64,000 nt of DNA from Paenibacillus sp. 1001270B_150601_E10 (GCF_015558675.1 NZ_JADMOL010000005.1:652-64651); one strand, 5' to 3'. Shown: positions 46,856-56,732, numbered from the stretch's first letter. The notes: generated by a model not told the origin, from the letters alone. Numbers and translations: made by a program.

Positions 46856-47473
46856 TTAACCCACCTTTCCCATGAGGTACACGACGGTAAAGATGAATAC
46901 CCAGACCACGTCGATAAAGTGCCAGTAGATCGCAGATACATAGACCTTAGGAGCGGTTACAAAGTTGAGCCCCTTCTTTTGAACCTGCACAACCAGCATC
47001 GTGATCCAGACAACCCCGAATGCCACGTGGGCACCGTGGAAGCCTACTAGTGTATAGAAGGCTGTACTAAAGGCACTCGTTGTAAACGTGTGGCCTTCAT
47101 GTACATACTCGACGAACTCGTAGATTTCGAGTCCTAAGAATGCAAATCCCAGGATTACAGTAGCAATTAGCCACTGAATAAGAGATTTGACTCGGTTTTG
47201 ATGCAAAGCCTGCACCGCAAACACACTTGTAAGTGAGCTGACGAGCAAGATGATGGTTGCTGCTCCTACCATCGGCAGCTTGAACAGCTCATGAGCGGCT
47301 GGCCCATCGCCAATGGAATTGCGAAGCGCAATAAACGTAGCGAACAGCGTACCGAAGAGTACCGATTCACCACCAAGGAACAGCCAGAACCCTAATACTT
47401 TATTGCGACCCTCTAGGGTTGCTTTTTCCGGTTCATGCGGCCATTGTCCGTCCGCGTGCACTGGTGCGCTCAT
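46856..47473 (-). CDS. ctaE: Cytochrome c oxidase subunit III
   Basis: A 205-residue subunit with five helices; GFWLFLGGESVLFGTLFATF, ALHQNRVKSLIQWLIATVIL and GFHGAHVAFGVVWI are typical of short bacterial subunit III. Overlaps the end of ctaD by four bases (ATGA). Confidence 0.96.
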   Translation of the reverse strand: MSAPVHADGQWPHEPEKATLEGRNKVLGFWLFLGGESVLFGTLFATFIALRNSIGDGPAAHELFKLPMVGAATIILLVSSLTSVFAVQALHQNRVKSLIQWLIATVILGFAFLGLEIYEFVEYVHEGHTFTTSAFSTAFYTLVGFHGAHVAFGVVWITMLVVQVQKKGLNFVTAPKVYVSAIYWHFIDVVWVFIFTVVYLMGKVG

Positions 47474-49362
47474 GCTTTTACCCCCTTATCCTCCAGCTCT
47501 TCCTTCTCGATATGATAACCATGGTCATCGATCACCGAGCGCAAGAACATGCAAGTTAAGGTGATGAGAAGTCCAACGCCGGCAACAACATAGTTGTTGA
47601 ATAGTGAATTCAGAAGCACATTATTGAAGTCATCCTTCGCAAACATGAAGCCGAAGCCTGCAATGAACAAGCCGATGCCCATGAAGAATGGAAGGATTGA
47701 CGGAGATGGCATATGGATGGAACCGACCGGTTCAGCCGGCTTCATCTCGGTATTGCCTTCCATCTTTTCTTTCCACCAAGCGTCATATCCGCGCACAAGC
47801 GGCGTTTGCTTGAAGTTATATTCCGGTGGAGGAGATGGAATTGTCCACTCCAGCGTACGACCATCTTCCCATGGATCATTGGAAGCTGTTGCTGGCTGGC
47901 GAGATGTAATCACGACGTTCCACAGGAACATCAGTACCCCGATACCCATCATGATGGCACCGATCGTACTAATCAGGTTCATCATATCAAAGCCTTGATT
48001 CGGCAAGTACGTAAATACGCGGCGCGGCATTCCCGTAAGACCCAAGAAGTGCTGCACGAAGAACGTCAGCTGGAAGCCGATAAAGAACATCCAGAATGTC
48101 GCTTTGCCAAGGCCTTCTTGCAAGACGCGGCCAAACATCTTTGGCCACCAGTAGTGGAGACCTGAAAATAAACCTAGCACCAAGCCGCCTACGATAACGT
48201 AGTGGAAGTGAGCAACGACAAAGTACGTATCATGGAACTGGAAGTCCGCTGGCGCTGAAGCCAACATAACCCCGGTTACCCCACCCATAACGAAGGTAGG
48301 AATAAAGCCTACTGCATATAAATTAGCCGCTGTAAACTTGATGGAACCTCCCCACATCGTAAACAGCCAGTTAAAGATCTTAATACCCGTCGGTACGGCA
48401 ATGAGCATCGTTGCAATAGAGAACAAGGCGTTCGCTACTGGCCCCAGGCCTGTTGCAAACATGTGGTGGGCCCATACCATGAAGCCCAAGAATCCGATCA
48501 ATATCGTCGCAAACACCATGGAACTGTAACCAAACAGGCGCTTACGGGAGAACGTGCTGACGACATCTGAGATAATACCGAATGCCGGCAGAATCAAGAT
48601 GTATACTTCTGGGTGACCGAAGATCCAGAAGATATGCTGCCATAGGATTGGGTTACCGCCATTCGCAACTTCGAAGAAGTTACCGCCGAACAAGCGGTCG
48701 AACATCAGTAGTACAAGGCCTACCGTTACAGCTGGGAAAGCGAACAGGATCAAGGCCGAAGTGATGAACGATGCCCAAGTGAACATCGGCATACGCATAA
48801 AGGACATGCCTGGCGCTCTCATATTAATAATCGTTGCTAGAAAGTTAATGCCACCAAGGAGTGTACCAATACCCGCTATCTGAAGACCCAGCACGTAGAA
48901 GTCGACCCCGTGATGGGTGCTATATGTCGTTGATGCCAGAGGTACATATGATGTCCACCCTGCATCTGGCACACTGCCAATCAACCAGCTAAGATTAAGC
49001 AGCAGGCCCCCGAAGAAGAATGTCCAGAATCCCAGTGCATTCAAGAATGGAAAAGCTACGTCACGAGCACCGATCTGAAGTGGAATAATTGCATTCATAA
49101 GTGCAAAGATAATCGGCATGACGCCTAGAAAGATCATCGTTGTGCCGTGCATTGTGATTAATTCGTTAAAGGTTTGCGGATCCAAAAATGTGTTCTGCGG
49201 CTTGATCAATTGGATACGAATCAGGATGGCCTCGATACCCCCGATGCCAAAGAAAAAAGCTCCGGCGATAAGGTACAAGATCCCGATCTTCTTATGGTCG
49301 ACCGTCGTCAGCCAATCCATTAAGCCGCGATATCGCTTCACTGTATGCGTAGTGTGAGCCAA
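47470..49362 (-). CDS. ctaD: Cytochrome c oxidase subunit I
   Basis: A 630-residue catalytic subunit of the proton-pumping caa3 oxidase with haem a and the haem a3-CuB site. Ligand motifs: MHGTTMIF (first haem a His), WIFGHPEVYILILPAFG (CuB His and cross-linked Tyr), VWAHHMF (two CuB His), and HFHYVIVGG (haem a3 and haem a His). Twelve or more helices and a C-terminal extension with two further helices, as in Bacillus CtaD. Confidence 0.98.
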   Translation of the reverse strand: MAHTTHTVKRYRGLMDWLTTVDHKKIGILYLIAGAFFFGIGGIEAILIRIQLIKPQNTFLDPQTFNELITMHGTTMIFLGVMPIIFALMNAIIPLQIGARDVAFPFLNALGFWTFFFGGLLLNLSWLIGSVPDAGWTSYVPLASTTYSTHHGVDFYVLGLQIAGIGTLLGGINFLATIINMRAPGMSFMRMPMFTWASFITSALILFAFPAVTVGLVLLMFDRLFGGNFFEVANGGNPILWQHIFWIFGHPEVYILILPAFGIISDVVSTFSRKRLFGYSSMVFATILIGFLGFMVWAHHMFATGLGPVANALFSIATMLIAVPTGIKIFNWLFTMWGGSIKFTAANLYAVGFIPTFVMGGVTGVMLASAPADFQFHDTYFVVAHFHYVIVGGLVLGLFSGLHYWWPKMFGRVLQEGLGKATFWMFFIGFQLTFFVQHFLGLTGMPRRVFTYLPNQGFDMMNLISTIGAIMMGIGVLMFLWNVVITSRQPATASNDPWEDGRTLEWTIPSPPPEYNFKQTPLVRGYDAWWKEKMEGNTEMKPAEPVGSIHMPSPSILPFFMGIGLFIAGFGFMFAKDDFNNVLLNSLFNNYVVAGVGLLITLTCMFLRSVIDDHGYHIEKEELEDKGVKA

Positions 49363-49401
49363 GGTCGTAACCCCCCCTAGAAGATGCTTAACGCATTTTC
49401 A

Positions 49402-50481
49402 TTATTGCTTATTGATCTCTTTTAGAGAATCGAGCTTATAATTAGCCAAGTAATCGACGATTTGGTCAAGCTCTTCGTCTGTGAACTCTACGCCTGTCAT
49501 GCCGTTCGTCATCAGGTTGCCTGGCTTCACTTTCTCAGGATCCTGAATCCACTCACGCAGATGCTGTTCCATCAGCTCTTGATTAATCGGCTCGTTTACA
49601 TTATCGCGATTAAGCATAATTCCCGCGATAGATTCACGGCTTCCGAGTCCTTTAAGGTTCGGACCCAAGCTTTGGTTGTTATCCAGTGCGTGACAAGACA
49701 AGCAGCTCGTCTTGAACTTATCATAAGCAGCAGGGTCACCTGTCCAAGCCTTAGGCTCCAAGTTCATTTCATTCACCCAAGCCTTGAAGGTATCCTCATT
49801 CACAGCCTTAACCTTGAAGTCCATATAAGCATGAGAAGGTCCGCACAACTCCGCACACTTGCCTCGGTATACGTTCTCCTTCGTTGCTTCTATGTACATG
49901 TTGTTCTTGTTGCCCTCTGTGTTGGTATCCATCTTACCTGCCAAGGATGGCACCCAGAAGGAGTGAAGCACGTCTTGCGTCTTCAAACTAATTGCAATCT
50001 TCTTGCCTGTTGGAATGACGAGGTCCTGTGCGGTTCGAATGCCGTAATCAGGGTATTCGAATTCCCACCAATATTGATGAGAAGTTACATTAACGCGGAT
50101 CGCATTCTCATCCTTGCTGTAATCTTCCGCGAAAGCGAATACATACTTAGCGGTCGGAAAAGCCAAAATTAGAAGCAGCACAATAGGAATAACCGTCCAG
50201 ATAATTTCCAGCTTATGATTGCCTTCGACCTGCTTAGGAATATCATTCTGCCCCGGCTTGCGACGGTAGCGGATGATGACATAGAACGAGATCGCGAATA
50301 CAACCACAACGACCAGCGTCATGATGGAAATGGACAAAGTCATGAGTCCGTATTGCTGTTCTGCTACAGGTCCTTGCGGGTTAATTGCGGATAAATCTTC
50401 GCGGCCGCAGGCACTTAGGAGCAGGACAAGTCCAGCGAACAGCGGAAGGAGTCGTTTCGCAGCATGCCACCGTTTCATCAT
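49402..50481 (-). CDS. ctaC: Cytochrome c oxidase subunit II with fused cytochrome c
   Basis: A 359-residue lipoprotein subunit: lipobox LLLSAC, two membrane helices, a CuA domain with HSFWVPSLAGKMD and CAELCGPSHAYMDFKVKA, and a C-terminal cytochrome c domain with the haem motif CLSCH. The fusion defines it as a caa3-type oxidase. First gene of ctaCDEFG; ctaA/ctaB are not adjacent. Start could also be the next ATG (50478). Confidence 0.97.
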   Translation of the reverse strand: MMKRWHAAKRLLPLFAGLVLLLSACGREDLSAINPQGPVAEQQYGLMTLSISIMTLVVVVVFAISFYVIIRYRRKPGQNDIPKQVEGNHKLEIIWTVIPIVLLLILAFPTAKYVFAFAEDYSKDENAIRVNVTSHQYWWEFEYPDYGIRTAQDLVIPTGKKIAISLKTQDVLHSFWVPSLAGKMDTNTEGNKNNMYIEATKENVYRGKCAELCGPSHAYMDFKVKAVNEDTFKAWVNEMNLEPKAWTGDPAAYDKFKTSCLSCHALDNNQSLGPNLKGLGSRESIAGIMLNRDNVNEPINQELMEQHLREWIQDPEKVKPGNLMTNGMTGVEFTDEELDQIVDYLANYKLDSLKEINKQ

Positions 50482-50846
50482 TGATCAACCCCACTTTTTA
50501 CGTTTTCGTAAGATTATGGCATCACATACCCATACCAAACCCTTCTTATCACTCGCAAGACACACTGATGATGATTCTGGATGGAGAGGAACAATGAGGT
50601 AAGCACTGGATGTCTCAGAGGGTGCTGAAATAGCGGATCAGCGTTCATCTGATGTAGGAAAAATAGTTGATATGATCCAACTTATTCAGTAAAAGGGAAA
50701 GCTTCAGTTCACGCATGGATGTCACAATCCTGTCAATGAACACAATCACTCACCTAAATATAATTTCCATATTTTTATTTGTCAATGTTTACCGTCGAGT
50801 TCACAAAGTGTTCAATTTTATAATTTTTCCGCATAATATCAAGCTT

Positions 50847-50860
50847 TGTAAACGTTTTCA
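50847..50860. promoter_or_regulatory. cre (CcpA) site in the ctaC upstream region
   Basis: TGTAAACGTTTTCA matches the cre consensus at every position. It lies 366 bases before ctaC and 145 bases before the divergent lipoprotein gene. CcpA control of cta genes is known in Bacillus. The rest of the 520-base intergenic region is AT-rich without ORFs. Confidence 0.65.
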
Positions 50861-51004
50861 AACATGCATGTAGGACCCTCTTGAACGTGTCGAATGATGG
50901 TTATTCCTGTCATATCCACGTCAAATGCCTTTCATAAAATTCCATATCCTGTATAGTTTTCGTCTTTTTTCGAAACGATACCACTAATAGAAAGGAGATG
51001 CATC

Positions 51005-51799
51005 ATGAACTTCAAACTTTCGCCATATTCAATGAGGCTAATCGGCACTCGGCGGTCACTATTTGTTCACACCTTCGTCACAATTAACGCTGTTATCCTG
51101 CTTTGTTCCGGGTGCTCGTCTTACTCTTCTAATCAAAGCCAGCAGTATTCCAGCACCCCTCTAAAGACATACGGCGATCAGAAGACTGGCGATCCTCGTC
51201 TAGTCGGCCCTCCTGCCTATCGAGAGCCTATTGCCAGTCAATCCGCGCAGCCCTCGCAGCGATCCACCTATCGGACAAGCTCGATATCTGGCTCCGATCT
51301 GCCTTCACAGCACAAAGCCACATCTCGTCTTGTTCGACTTAACCGCGAGGCAGGCTCCTCACTTGCCAAGCTTGATGGTGTAGGCTTAGCTTATGTTATT
51401 CAAATGGATGACAATGCCTATGTCGCTCTTGCCCTTAACGGCGGTGGACTTGGCATGAAAGCAACGGGAGGAGATTCAACAAGAGAACAGCTAGGTGTAG
51501 GGTATAAGTATCCCGGCACTGCCAAAGTCTCCCGCACCCCGTTTGCTGCGCCCAATGTGGTTGACAAGAACAGTTCGCTTCGTTCTGTAAGCAGCAGCAA
51601 GGACCTGTCGCACGAGTTCAGGCAAACGGTCGCTGTTACCCTTCGAGAAATGCTGCCTAACATTAACGACGTATATATCAGCGCAAATGCCGATTTCTTC
51701 AACCAGGTAAGCGCTTATGCTACAAAGATTTATCCTGCTACTTCTCTAACCGGGTACCGCAATGAGATTCACCAGCTTATTCGAGAATCAATGAAGTAG
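51005..51799 (+). CDS. YhcN/YlaJ-family sporulation lipoprotein
   Basis: A 264-residue protein. After a long N-terminus a hydrophobic stretch ends in the lipobox LLCSGC (cysteine about residue 37), then a Ser/Gln-rich linker, then the YhcN/YlaJ domain (about residues 110-260: KLDGVGLAYVIQMDDNAYVA, and LREMLPNINDVYISANADFF). These are spore-envelope or forespore membrane lipoproteins. AAAGGAGATG precedes the ATG. The signal region is longer than usual; a later start may be used. Confidence 0.85.
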   Translation: MNFKLSPYSMRLIGTRRSLFVHTFVTINAVILLCSGCSSYSSNQSQQYSSTPLKTYGDQKTGDPRLVGPPAYREPIASQSAQPSQRSTYRTSSISGSDLPSQHKATSRLVRLNREAGSSLAKLDGVGLAYVIQMDDNAYVALALNGGGLGMKATGGDSTREQLGVGYKYPGTAKVSRTPFAAPNVVDKNSSLRSVSSSKDLSHEFRQTVAVTLREMLPNINDVYISANADFFNQVSAYATKIYPATSLTGYRNEIHQLIRESMK

Positions 51800-51845
51800 C
51801 TGTACAGCCATTTAATAATATATATCCATGTTGCCCTAAAAATAG

Positions 51846-51891
51846 AAAAGGGTTGTTTCATCAAACAGCTTCACTGTCTGAGAAACAACCC
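51846..51891 (-). terminator. Terminator between convergent genes
   Basis: Perfect 10-bp stem GGGTTGTTTC/GAAACAACCC; on the minus strand it is followed by CTTTTCTATTTTT and it can end the small gene at 51988. Confidence 0.75.
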
Positions 51892-51987
51892 ATTATATAC
51901 AATGCAATCGCATGCCTAGCCTAATGTTATCTATTAATCTTTACAGATGTCATATGTTAACAAAAGTTTCTTGTCCATCTTCGATGG

Positions 51988-52176
51988 TTATGACACACTA
52001 GAGTCAATCTTCCCCAGCTCCACCTCTACAAGATGAGTTAGTTCGTCTTCATAGCCTCCCGTAATCCGATACTTCCGGATATATTCCTTCACGAACTTCC
52101 GAGGATTCTTCGGTCGGAAAATACGCGTCATCTCCAACAAGCTTTCTTTCACTTCGTTGTGACCTTTCGTTGCCAT
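51988..52176 (-). CDS. Small hypothetical protein, 62 residues
   Basis: A short soluble basic protein (MATKGHNEVKESLLEMTRIF, then RPKNPRKFVKEYIRKYRITG and an acidic end) of unknown function. GGGAGGG lies eight bases before the ATG and a terminator follows 100 bases downstream, so it is probably expressed. The YIRKYRITGGYEDELTHLV segment looks like a small helical domain. Confidence 0.7.
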   Translation of the reverse strand: MATKGHNEVKESLLEMTRIFRPKNPRKFVKEYIRKYRITGGYEDELTHLVEVELGKIDSSVS

Positions 52177-52406
52177 GAAAATTCCCTCCCAAAGCGTTGT
52201 AGATCATGCTCCGCAACGGAGAACTAACGGACTTCGCTTATCATGCTGGAATTTCGACCTAATAGTCCCTATTATAACATATTCAGGACAGATAGAAAAA
52301 CACACCAATCGCTGAATCCATTTTCAGTTGGACATAATAAGCCGTGACAGGTGCTTCCAACAATATTGTAATCTCTGTACAAATGTATGAAAAGGAGGGT
52401 CCATCC

Positions 52407-53456
52407 ATGTCTCCTCACCAAATGATCCCAGCCACTTCCGAGCATTCATCAGAGCGCTTAATATCCGCGGTCAGCAAGCTTCCAGATTTATTTCCTAAAT
52501 TAAGATGTCTCCTGATATCCTGTAATGGCAAGCTCCTTATGGAGCATTATTTCAATGGCTGCAATGCTTCTACATTGCACGACCTTAGATCGGCCACGAA
52601 GAGCTTTATCGGCGCCCTCTACGGCATTGCACATGCCAAGCAGCAAATTGTCGCTCCACATGAGCCTATTGCAGCATGGTTTAAGGATATCTTGCCAAGA
52701 AGGCACGCTAATGATACGTTATGGCAGGAGCTTACGCCCTATCATTTGTTGACGATGACCACTGGGCTGCACTGGATCACTGGCCCTAAGCTCGGCGAAA
52801 GATATATCCATGCCTTTCACAAGAGTCCAAGCTGGATCCGCTTTGCCCTCAGGCTGCCGATTAAGACGGAGCAGCGAGGACAATTCCAATACCGCAGCAT
52901 CGATTCTCATCTACTATCGGTTCTGCTAACCCGCTGCACCGGACAGACGGCTGATTATTATGCAGAACAGCATCTCTTCAAGCCGCTTCATATCAAGCAT
53001 TATGAGTGGCTTCGATCACCAGATGGCGATGCGGCAGGACATATCGGCCTTATGCTCACAGGCCGCGATATGCTGAAATTCGGTGAACTAATGACCTATA
53101 GAGGAACATGGCCCCCTATCAGCATGGCGCCATCCTCACCGGAATTATCGGAAGCCGAGGACAGCAGACAGACGATGAGTCCTACACAGATATTACCCGA
53201 TCGCTGGGCAAATGAATCGATGGCTGCTCAGAGCAGCGGCTATCCTGGATTTGGAACCTACGGATATCAGCGCTGGAATGATCAGCTGCTTGGTTATCCA
53301 TGCTCTTATGCCCTGGGTCATGGCGGCCAGTTCATTTGGTCGATCCCTGAGCTTAAGCTCAGCCTTGCCATGGCTTCAGATCCTAAAGTACGTAGATGGA
53401 GACATCCAAAGACCTATCTTGAGCAGGAACTGCTCCCAGCCATTTTGTCTCCCTAA
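52407..53456 (+). CDS. Serine hydrolase of the beta-lactamase/class C family
   Basis: A 349-residue protein with the beta-lactamase-related fold. The nucleophile motif S-x-x-K is in LRSATKSFIGALYG (about residue 63), the second motif region is around YRSIDSHLLSVLL, and YALGHGGQFIWSIPE near the end replaces the KTG motif (HGG). These enzymes are esterases or peptidases more often than true beta-lactamases. No signal peptide. The ATG at 52407 follows AAGGAGGG; the frame extends upstream without such a site. Confidence 0.85.
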   Translation: MSPHQMIPATSEHSSERLISAVSKLPDLFPKLRCLLISCNGKLLMEHYFNGCNASTLHDLRSATKSFIGALYGIAHAKQQIVAPHEPIAAWFKDILPRRHANDTLWQELTPYHLLTMTTGLHWITGPKLGERYIHAFHKSPSWIRFALRLPIKTEQRGQFQYRSIDSHLLSVLLTRCTGQTADYYAEQHLFKPLHIKHYEWLRSPDGDAAGHIGLMLTGRDMLKFGELMTYRGTWPPISMAPSSPELSEAEDSRQTMSPTQILPDRWANESMAAQSSGYPGFGTYGYQRWNDQLLGYPCSYALGHGGQFIWSIPELKLSLAMASDPKVRRWRHPKTYLEQELLPAILSP

Positions 53457-53473
53457 GAGAAGCCATTAATTGA

Positions 53474-53612
53474 GATGAAGGACTCCCCTTTTATGGTCCG
53501 TCTAACCAAATAAATTCATACTGAAAGGAGTCTTTCATCCTAACATTTGGTAAACAATGTATAAGAGCATGGTTTCATGTATACAAATATTTGCAGCTCA
53601 AGCCAAATGTTA
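53474..53612. repeat. Two inverted repeats in the MFS gene leader
   Basis: First pair: GATGAAGGACTCCCCTTT (from 53474) with AAAGGAGTCTTTCATC (53524-53539), nearly complementary. Second pair: TAACATTTGG (53541-53550) with CCAAATGTTA (53603-53612), perfect. They lie directly before the ribosome-binding site of the MFS gene. They may form alternative RNA structures or an operator. Confidence 0.6.
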
Positions 53613-53638
53613 GTTGCAACATCGAAGGAGTGTCTAAG

Positions 53639-54811
53639 GTGAAAGGAAAACGTTTTTTAGGGCTTGGACCTGAGATTATAGTGCTATCGGTTATCTTATT
53701 TTTGGTGGAGTTCGTCAGAGGTGCTGTTCTCGTTAGCTTTATACCTATCTTCGGCAAAAATGAACTTATGCTTCAGTTAACAATAATCGGTACGGCCATA
53801 ACGGCTCACTATCTTACGGATACGATCCTCAAAACCTTTATCGGGTATTTGCTAGATCGATGGTCGGCCCGCTGGGTGATTAACATCGGATTGCTGCTCT
53901 CGCTGCTTGGCATCATCCTGTTTGCATGGGGCAATCACCCTGCTTTGTTCGTATTTGCAGCAGCCCTTTATGGGGTGGGCATTTCGCCAGTATGGATTGT
54001 GTGCCTTACTAAAGTGAAAGAGGATCAGCGTGCCGCACAGATGGGCTATCTGTACATGATCTGGCTTGTCGGCATGGGCTCTGGCCCCGTTGTGCTCAAT
54101 TTCATACTGGATCGACAGTCCTCATGGGCCTATACGCTGCTTGTTATCCTAGCTGCAGCAGCTTGGATTATAAGCTTCTTTGTCGCGGGCGGACGGCAGA
54201 CAGGCGCTGCAACCGTTCCTTTCCGTGAGCAGTGGGCAGCGTTAAAAGAGCGGCTTGTTGCCATGAAGCCGCTGCTGCCAGGCATGATTCTTCAGACGCT
54301 TGGAGCGAGCATGCTGGTACCCGTTCTGCCTACCTTCGCCAAGGAATTTCTAGGGCTGAGCGCCACGCAGTATTCAGTGCTGCTGCTGCTTGGCGGCGGC
54401 TGCACCGTGCTTGGCTTAATGCCGATGGGCAAATGGTCGGACCATGCAGGGCGCAAGCCGTTCCTTTTTATTGGCTTTGCGATATTTGCCATCATGCTGG
54501 CCTCGTTGTCCCTTAAGCCGTCCACAGGACTGGCCTATGGCATAGCAGTTGTTCTTGGCCTCTCTTACTCAGCAGTGCTTCCGGCTTGGAATGCGCTGCT
54601 TGCCTTGTACGTCCCTCCATCACAAAAAGGACTTGGGTGGAGCCTATTGTCGACAGTTGAAGGAATAGGCGTCTTGATTGGCCCCATCATTGGAGGCGTA
54701 ATTGCCGATTATATTTCAATTTCTGCTGTCGTCTGGATAAGTGCAGCATTGTTTGCGATAATAGCATTGATTTATTTGTTATTCCCATCCCGTTGGTTCG
54801 CGGAACACTGA
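53639..54811 (+). CDS. MFS transporter
   Basis: A 390-residue major facilitator with about 12 helices. The loop after helix 2 is GYLLDRWSARWVIN and that after helix 8 is MGKWSDHAGRKPFLFIG (G-x3-D-x2-GR-x-P, the MFS signature). The GTG start has GAAGGAG eight bases upstream; the frame to 53591 would include one arm of a leader hairpin. It resembles drug or sugar efflux carriers; substrate unknown. Confidence 0.88.
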   Translation: MKGKRFLGLGPEIIVLSVILFLVEFVRGAVLVSFIPIFGKNELMLQLTIIGTAITAHYLTDTILKTFIGYLLDRWSARWVINIGLLLSLLGIILFAWGNHPALFVFAAALYGVGISPVWIVCLTKVKEDQRAAQMGYLYMIWLVGMGSGPVVLNFILDRQSSWAYTLLVILAAAAWIISFFVAGGRQTGAATVPFREQWAALKERLVAMKPLLPGMILQTLGASMLVPVLPTFAKEFLGLSATQYSVLLLLGGGCTVLGLMPMGKWSDHAGRKPFLFIGFAIFAIMLASLSLKPSTGLAYGIAVVLGLSYSAVLPAWNALLALYVPPSQKGLGWSLLSTVEGIGVLIGPIIGGVIADYISISAVVWISAALFAIIALIYLLFPSRWFAEH

Positions 54812-54853
54812 TGGGTTATACGTAATGAGCATGAATCAGCCGGGAGAGGATGA

Positions 54854-55474
54854 ATGGTTGTGAGTTGGGATTGGTTTCACCAATTAATTGTGACAATGAA
54901 AAATCTAGACATGGATCAGGTTCAGGCGCTGCTGATGAAATATTCATCACTTGGGCCATTGCCAGGAATTCTGCTTCCCTTTATCGAAGCCTTTATGCCT
55001 TTCCTGCCCTTAATCGTATTTGTATTGGCAAATGCAGCAGCTTACGGATTATGGCTTGGATTTTTATATTCCTGGATCGGATGCTGTGCAGGCGCCTTCT
55101 GTGTTTTCTGGATGGCGAGGCTGTTTCGAAAACGGTTTAGCGCTTGGATACAGCGCAAGCTCCCTCGCTCGTCGCGTCTTTTTGACTGGATTGAGCGTAA
55201 AGGCTTTACGCCGATCTTTCTGCTGCTTTGCTTCCCGTTTACACCGTCATTTATCATTAATATTATCGCAGGTTTGAGCACGGTATCCTTTACGACCTTT
55301 ATGATCGCCGTCCTATGCGGCAAATCCATCATGATCTTCATCATCGCCTTCATCGGCCATGACTGGCAGGGCTTTATCCACGAACCGTGGCGAATCGCGC
55401 TTGCTGTAGGCGTGTTCGGCTTGTTGTGGATCGGGGGCAAGAAGCTCGAGGCAAGATATCACCATACGGCTTAG
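54854..55474 (+). CDS. VTT-domain membrane protein (TVP38/TMEM64, DedA-like)
   Basis: A 206-residue integral membrane protein. Family marks: LPGILLPFIEAFMPFLPLIV, SWIGCCAGAFCVFWMARLF, and a central FPFTPSFIINIIAGLSTVSF re-entrant-type segment. Such proteins act as phospholipid scramblases or transporters in other organisms. It follows the MFS gene by 42 bases and is probably cotranscribed. Confidence 0.9.
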   Translation: MVVSWDWFHQLIVTMKNLDMDQVQALLMKYSSLGPLPGILLPFIEAFMPFLPLIVFVLANAAAYGLWLGFLYSWIGCCAGAFCVFWMARLFRKRFSAWIQRKLPRSSRLFDWIERKGFTPIFLLLCFPFTPSFIINIIAGLSTVSFTTFMIAVLCGKSIMIFIIAFIGHDWQGFIHEPWRIALAVGVFGLLWIGGKKLEARYHHTA

Positions 55475-55580
55475 TCCGATTGTACCACTCATGTGCATCT
55501 CCATCCCTAAAGCATAGCCTTCACTTTCCTAGGGAACGTTATAAAGGAAGCAATGTGACCTGAGGAAGGAGAGAGTGTAC

Positions 55581-55871
55581 TTGCCTAGAGATCGTTCTGA
55601 TGAACAGGATATGAACCCAATGTCTTACGATCGAGTTGAAGTCGATGGGATTTACGCGAACGAATGGGGACGCGAAGAGGTGCTCCATCGCGGTCAGCAT
55701 TTCCCCTCCGATCCGCAGCTTGGAGCGACGGAGTGGGAGTTGAAGGAGTACATGTTTGACAATCACCATGATGGCAAGACGGACATTCGTCTTGTTGCAA
55801 AAGCAGAGGATGGCAAAGATTCATCCAACCCGTCTGAACCTCGCAAGCACACGGATCGAGGCGACAAATAA
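55581..55871 (+). CDS. Small hydrophilic hypothetical protein
   Basis: A 96-residue highly charged, likely disordered protein (MPRDRSDEQDMNPMSYDRVE at the start, and NEWGREEVLHRGQHFPSDPQ). AAGGAG sits about nine bases before the TTG at 55581; a GTG at 55575 is too close. No known domain; the SYDRVEVDGIYANEWG style occurs in small uncharacterised proteins of spore formers. A terminator follows. Confidence 0.65.
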   Translation: MPRDRSDEQDMNPMSYDRVEVDGIYANEWGREEVLHRGQHFPSDPQLGATEWELKEYMFDNHHDGKTDIRLVAKAEDGKDSSNPSEPRKHTDRGDK

Positions 55872-55907
55872 TCTTTGATTTATCCTATTTTATAGGATGA
55901 ATACAGC

Positions 55908-55951
55908 AACAGGGTGCAAGCACGACATTGAATCGTGCCTGCACCCTGTTT
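55908..55951 (+). terminator. Terminator between convergent genes
   Basis: Long stem AACAGGGTGCAAGCACGA paired with TCGTGCCTGCACCCTGTT, followed by TCCTG; also serves the convergent spo0M gene ending at 55956. Confidence 0.7.
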
Positions 55952-55955
55952 CCTG

Positions 55956-56732
55956 TTATATATATCGACGAATAAGCTCTGCGAGCTCGGCCGATACACC
56001 TTCAGCGCCGAGTCGGCGCCATTCCTCATATGGCAAACGATATCGAACAAAGGTTTCATCCATGTCCATCGCCTCTGACAGCCAGCCGCCAAAGCCTTTT
56101 GCACGGCGATCAATCTGAAGAAGCAGTTCCAGCTGTCCATCAACTGGGATGAAAATAACCTCCAGCTCATCCAGATCCCCACTGAAATACGTCGTAGGAA
56201 CAAACTCAAATTCCTGCACAAAAGGAAGATGTCCACCAAGGCGCGGAGCATATTCACAATCCGCCTTGCGAAGGCGAAAGCCTAAGCGGTTCAAGGCATC
56301 AATAACAATGCTTTGCTCCACGCTTGGAATCATTTCCAAACGATCATTGTCGTTAGGGTCTACTGCACTTGCAATATCGAGCGTCGTCTTCAACCACACA
56401 GGTGTCTGACCGATCGTGAGCGGAGTAGCTTGCGGAAGCTGAATCGTAAATGGGTACTCCTTCTGCTCATTCGGCTGCAAGGTGAACGCATCACTTACTC
56501 GGTAATGCGCAAGTTCATACGTCTCCCAGCGCTTCGTATCATTCGACTCTCTTACATATTGCGTTTGTAGAGACAATCGAATGCCGTCGATCTGCTGGGA
56601 TACTTGTCCGCCCTGCATTTTAACAACACCTTTAACTTGCCCTCCTGGTGTATAACGGGAATGCTCCAGCAGCGTATCCACCTTCGCACTTCCAATTCCA
56701 ACACTTGCCAATAAACGATTGAACATCGACAT
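55956..56732 (-). CDS. spo0M: Sporulation-control protein Spo0M
   Basis: A 258-residue arrestin-fold protein that negatively affects Spo0A-dependent sporulation in B. subtilis. The N-terminus MSMFNRLLASVGIGSAKVDT, the YTPGGQVKGVVKMQGG segment and the double beta-sandwich pattern identify it. ATG at 56732 follows AGGAGGG; two earlier in-frame codons lie before that site. Confidence 0.93.
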   Translation of the reverse strand: MSMFNRLLASVGIGSAKVDTLLEHSRYTPGGQVKGVVKMQGGQVSQQIDGIRLSLQTQYVRESNDTKRWETYELAHYRVSDAFTLQPNEQKEYPFTIQLPQATPLTIGQTPVWLKTTLDIASAVDPNDNDRLEMIPSVEQSIVIDALNRLGFRLRKADCEYAPRLGGHLPFVQEFEFVPTTYFSGDLDELEVIFIPVDGQLELLLQIDRRAKGFGGWLSEAMDMDETFVRYRLPYEEWRRLGAEGVSAELAELIRRYI

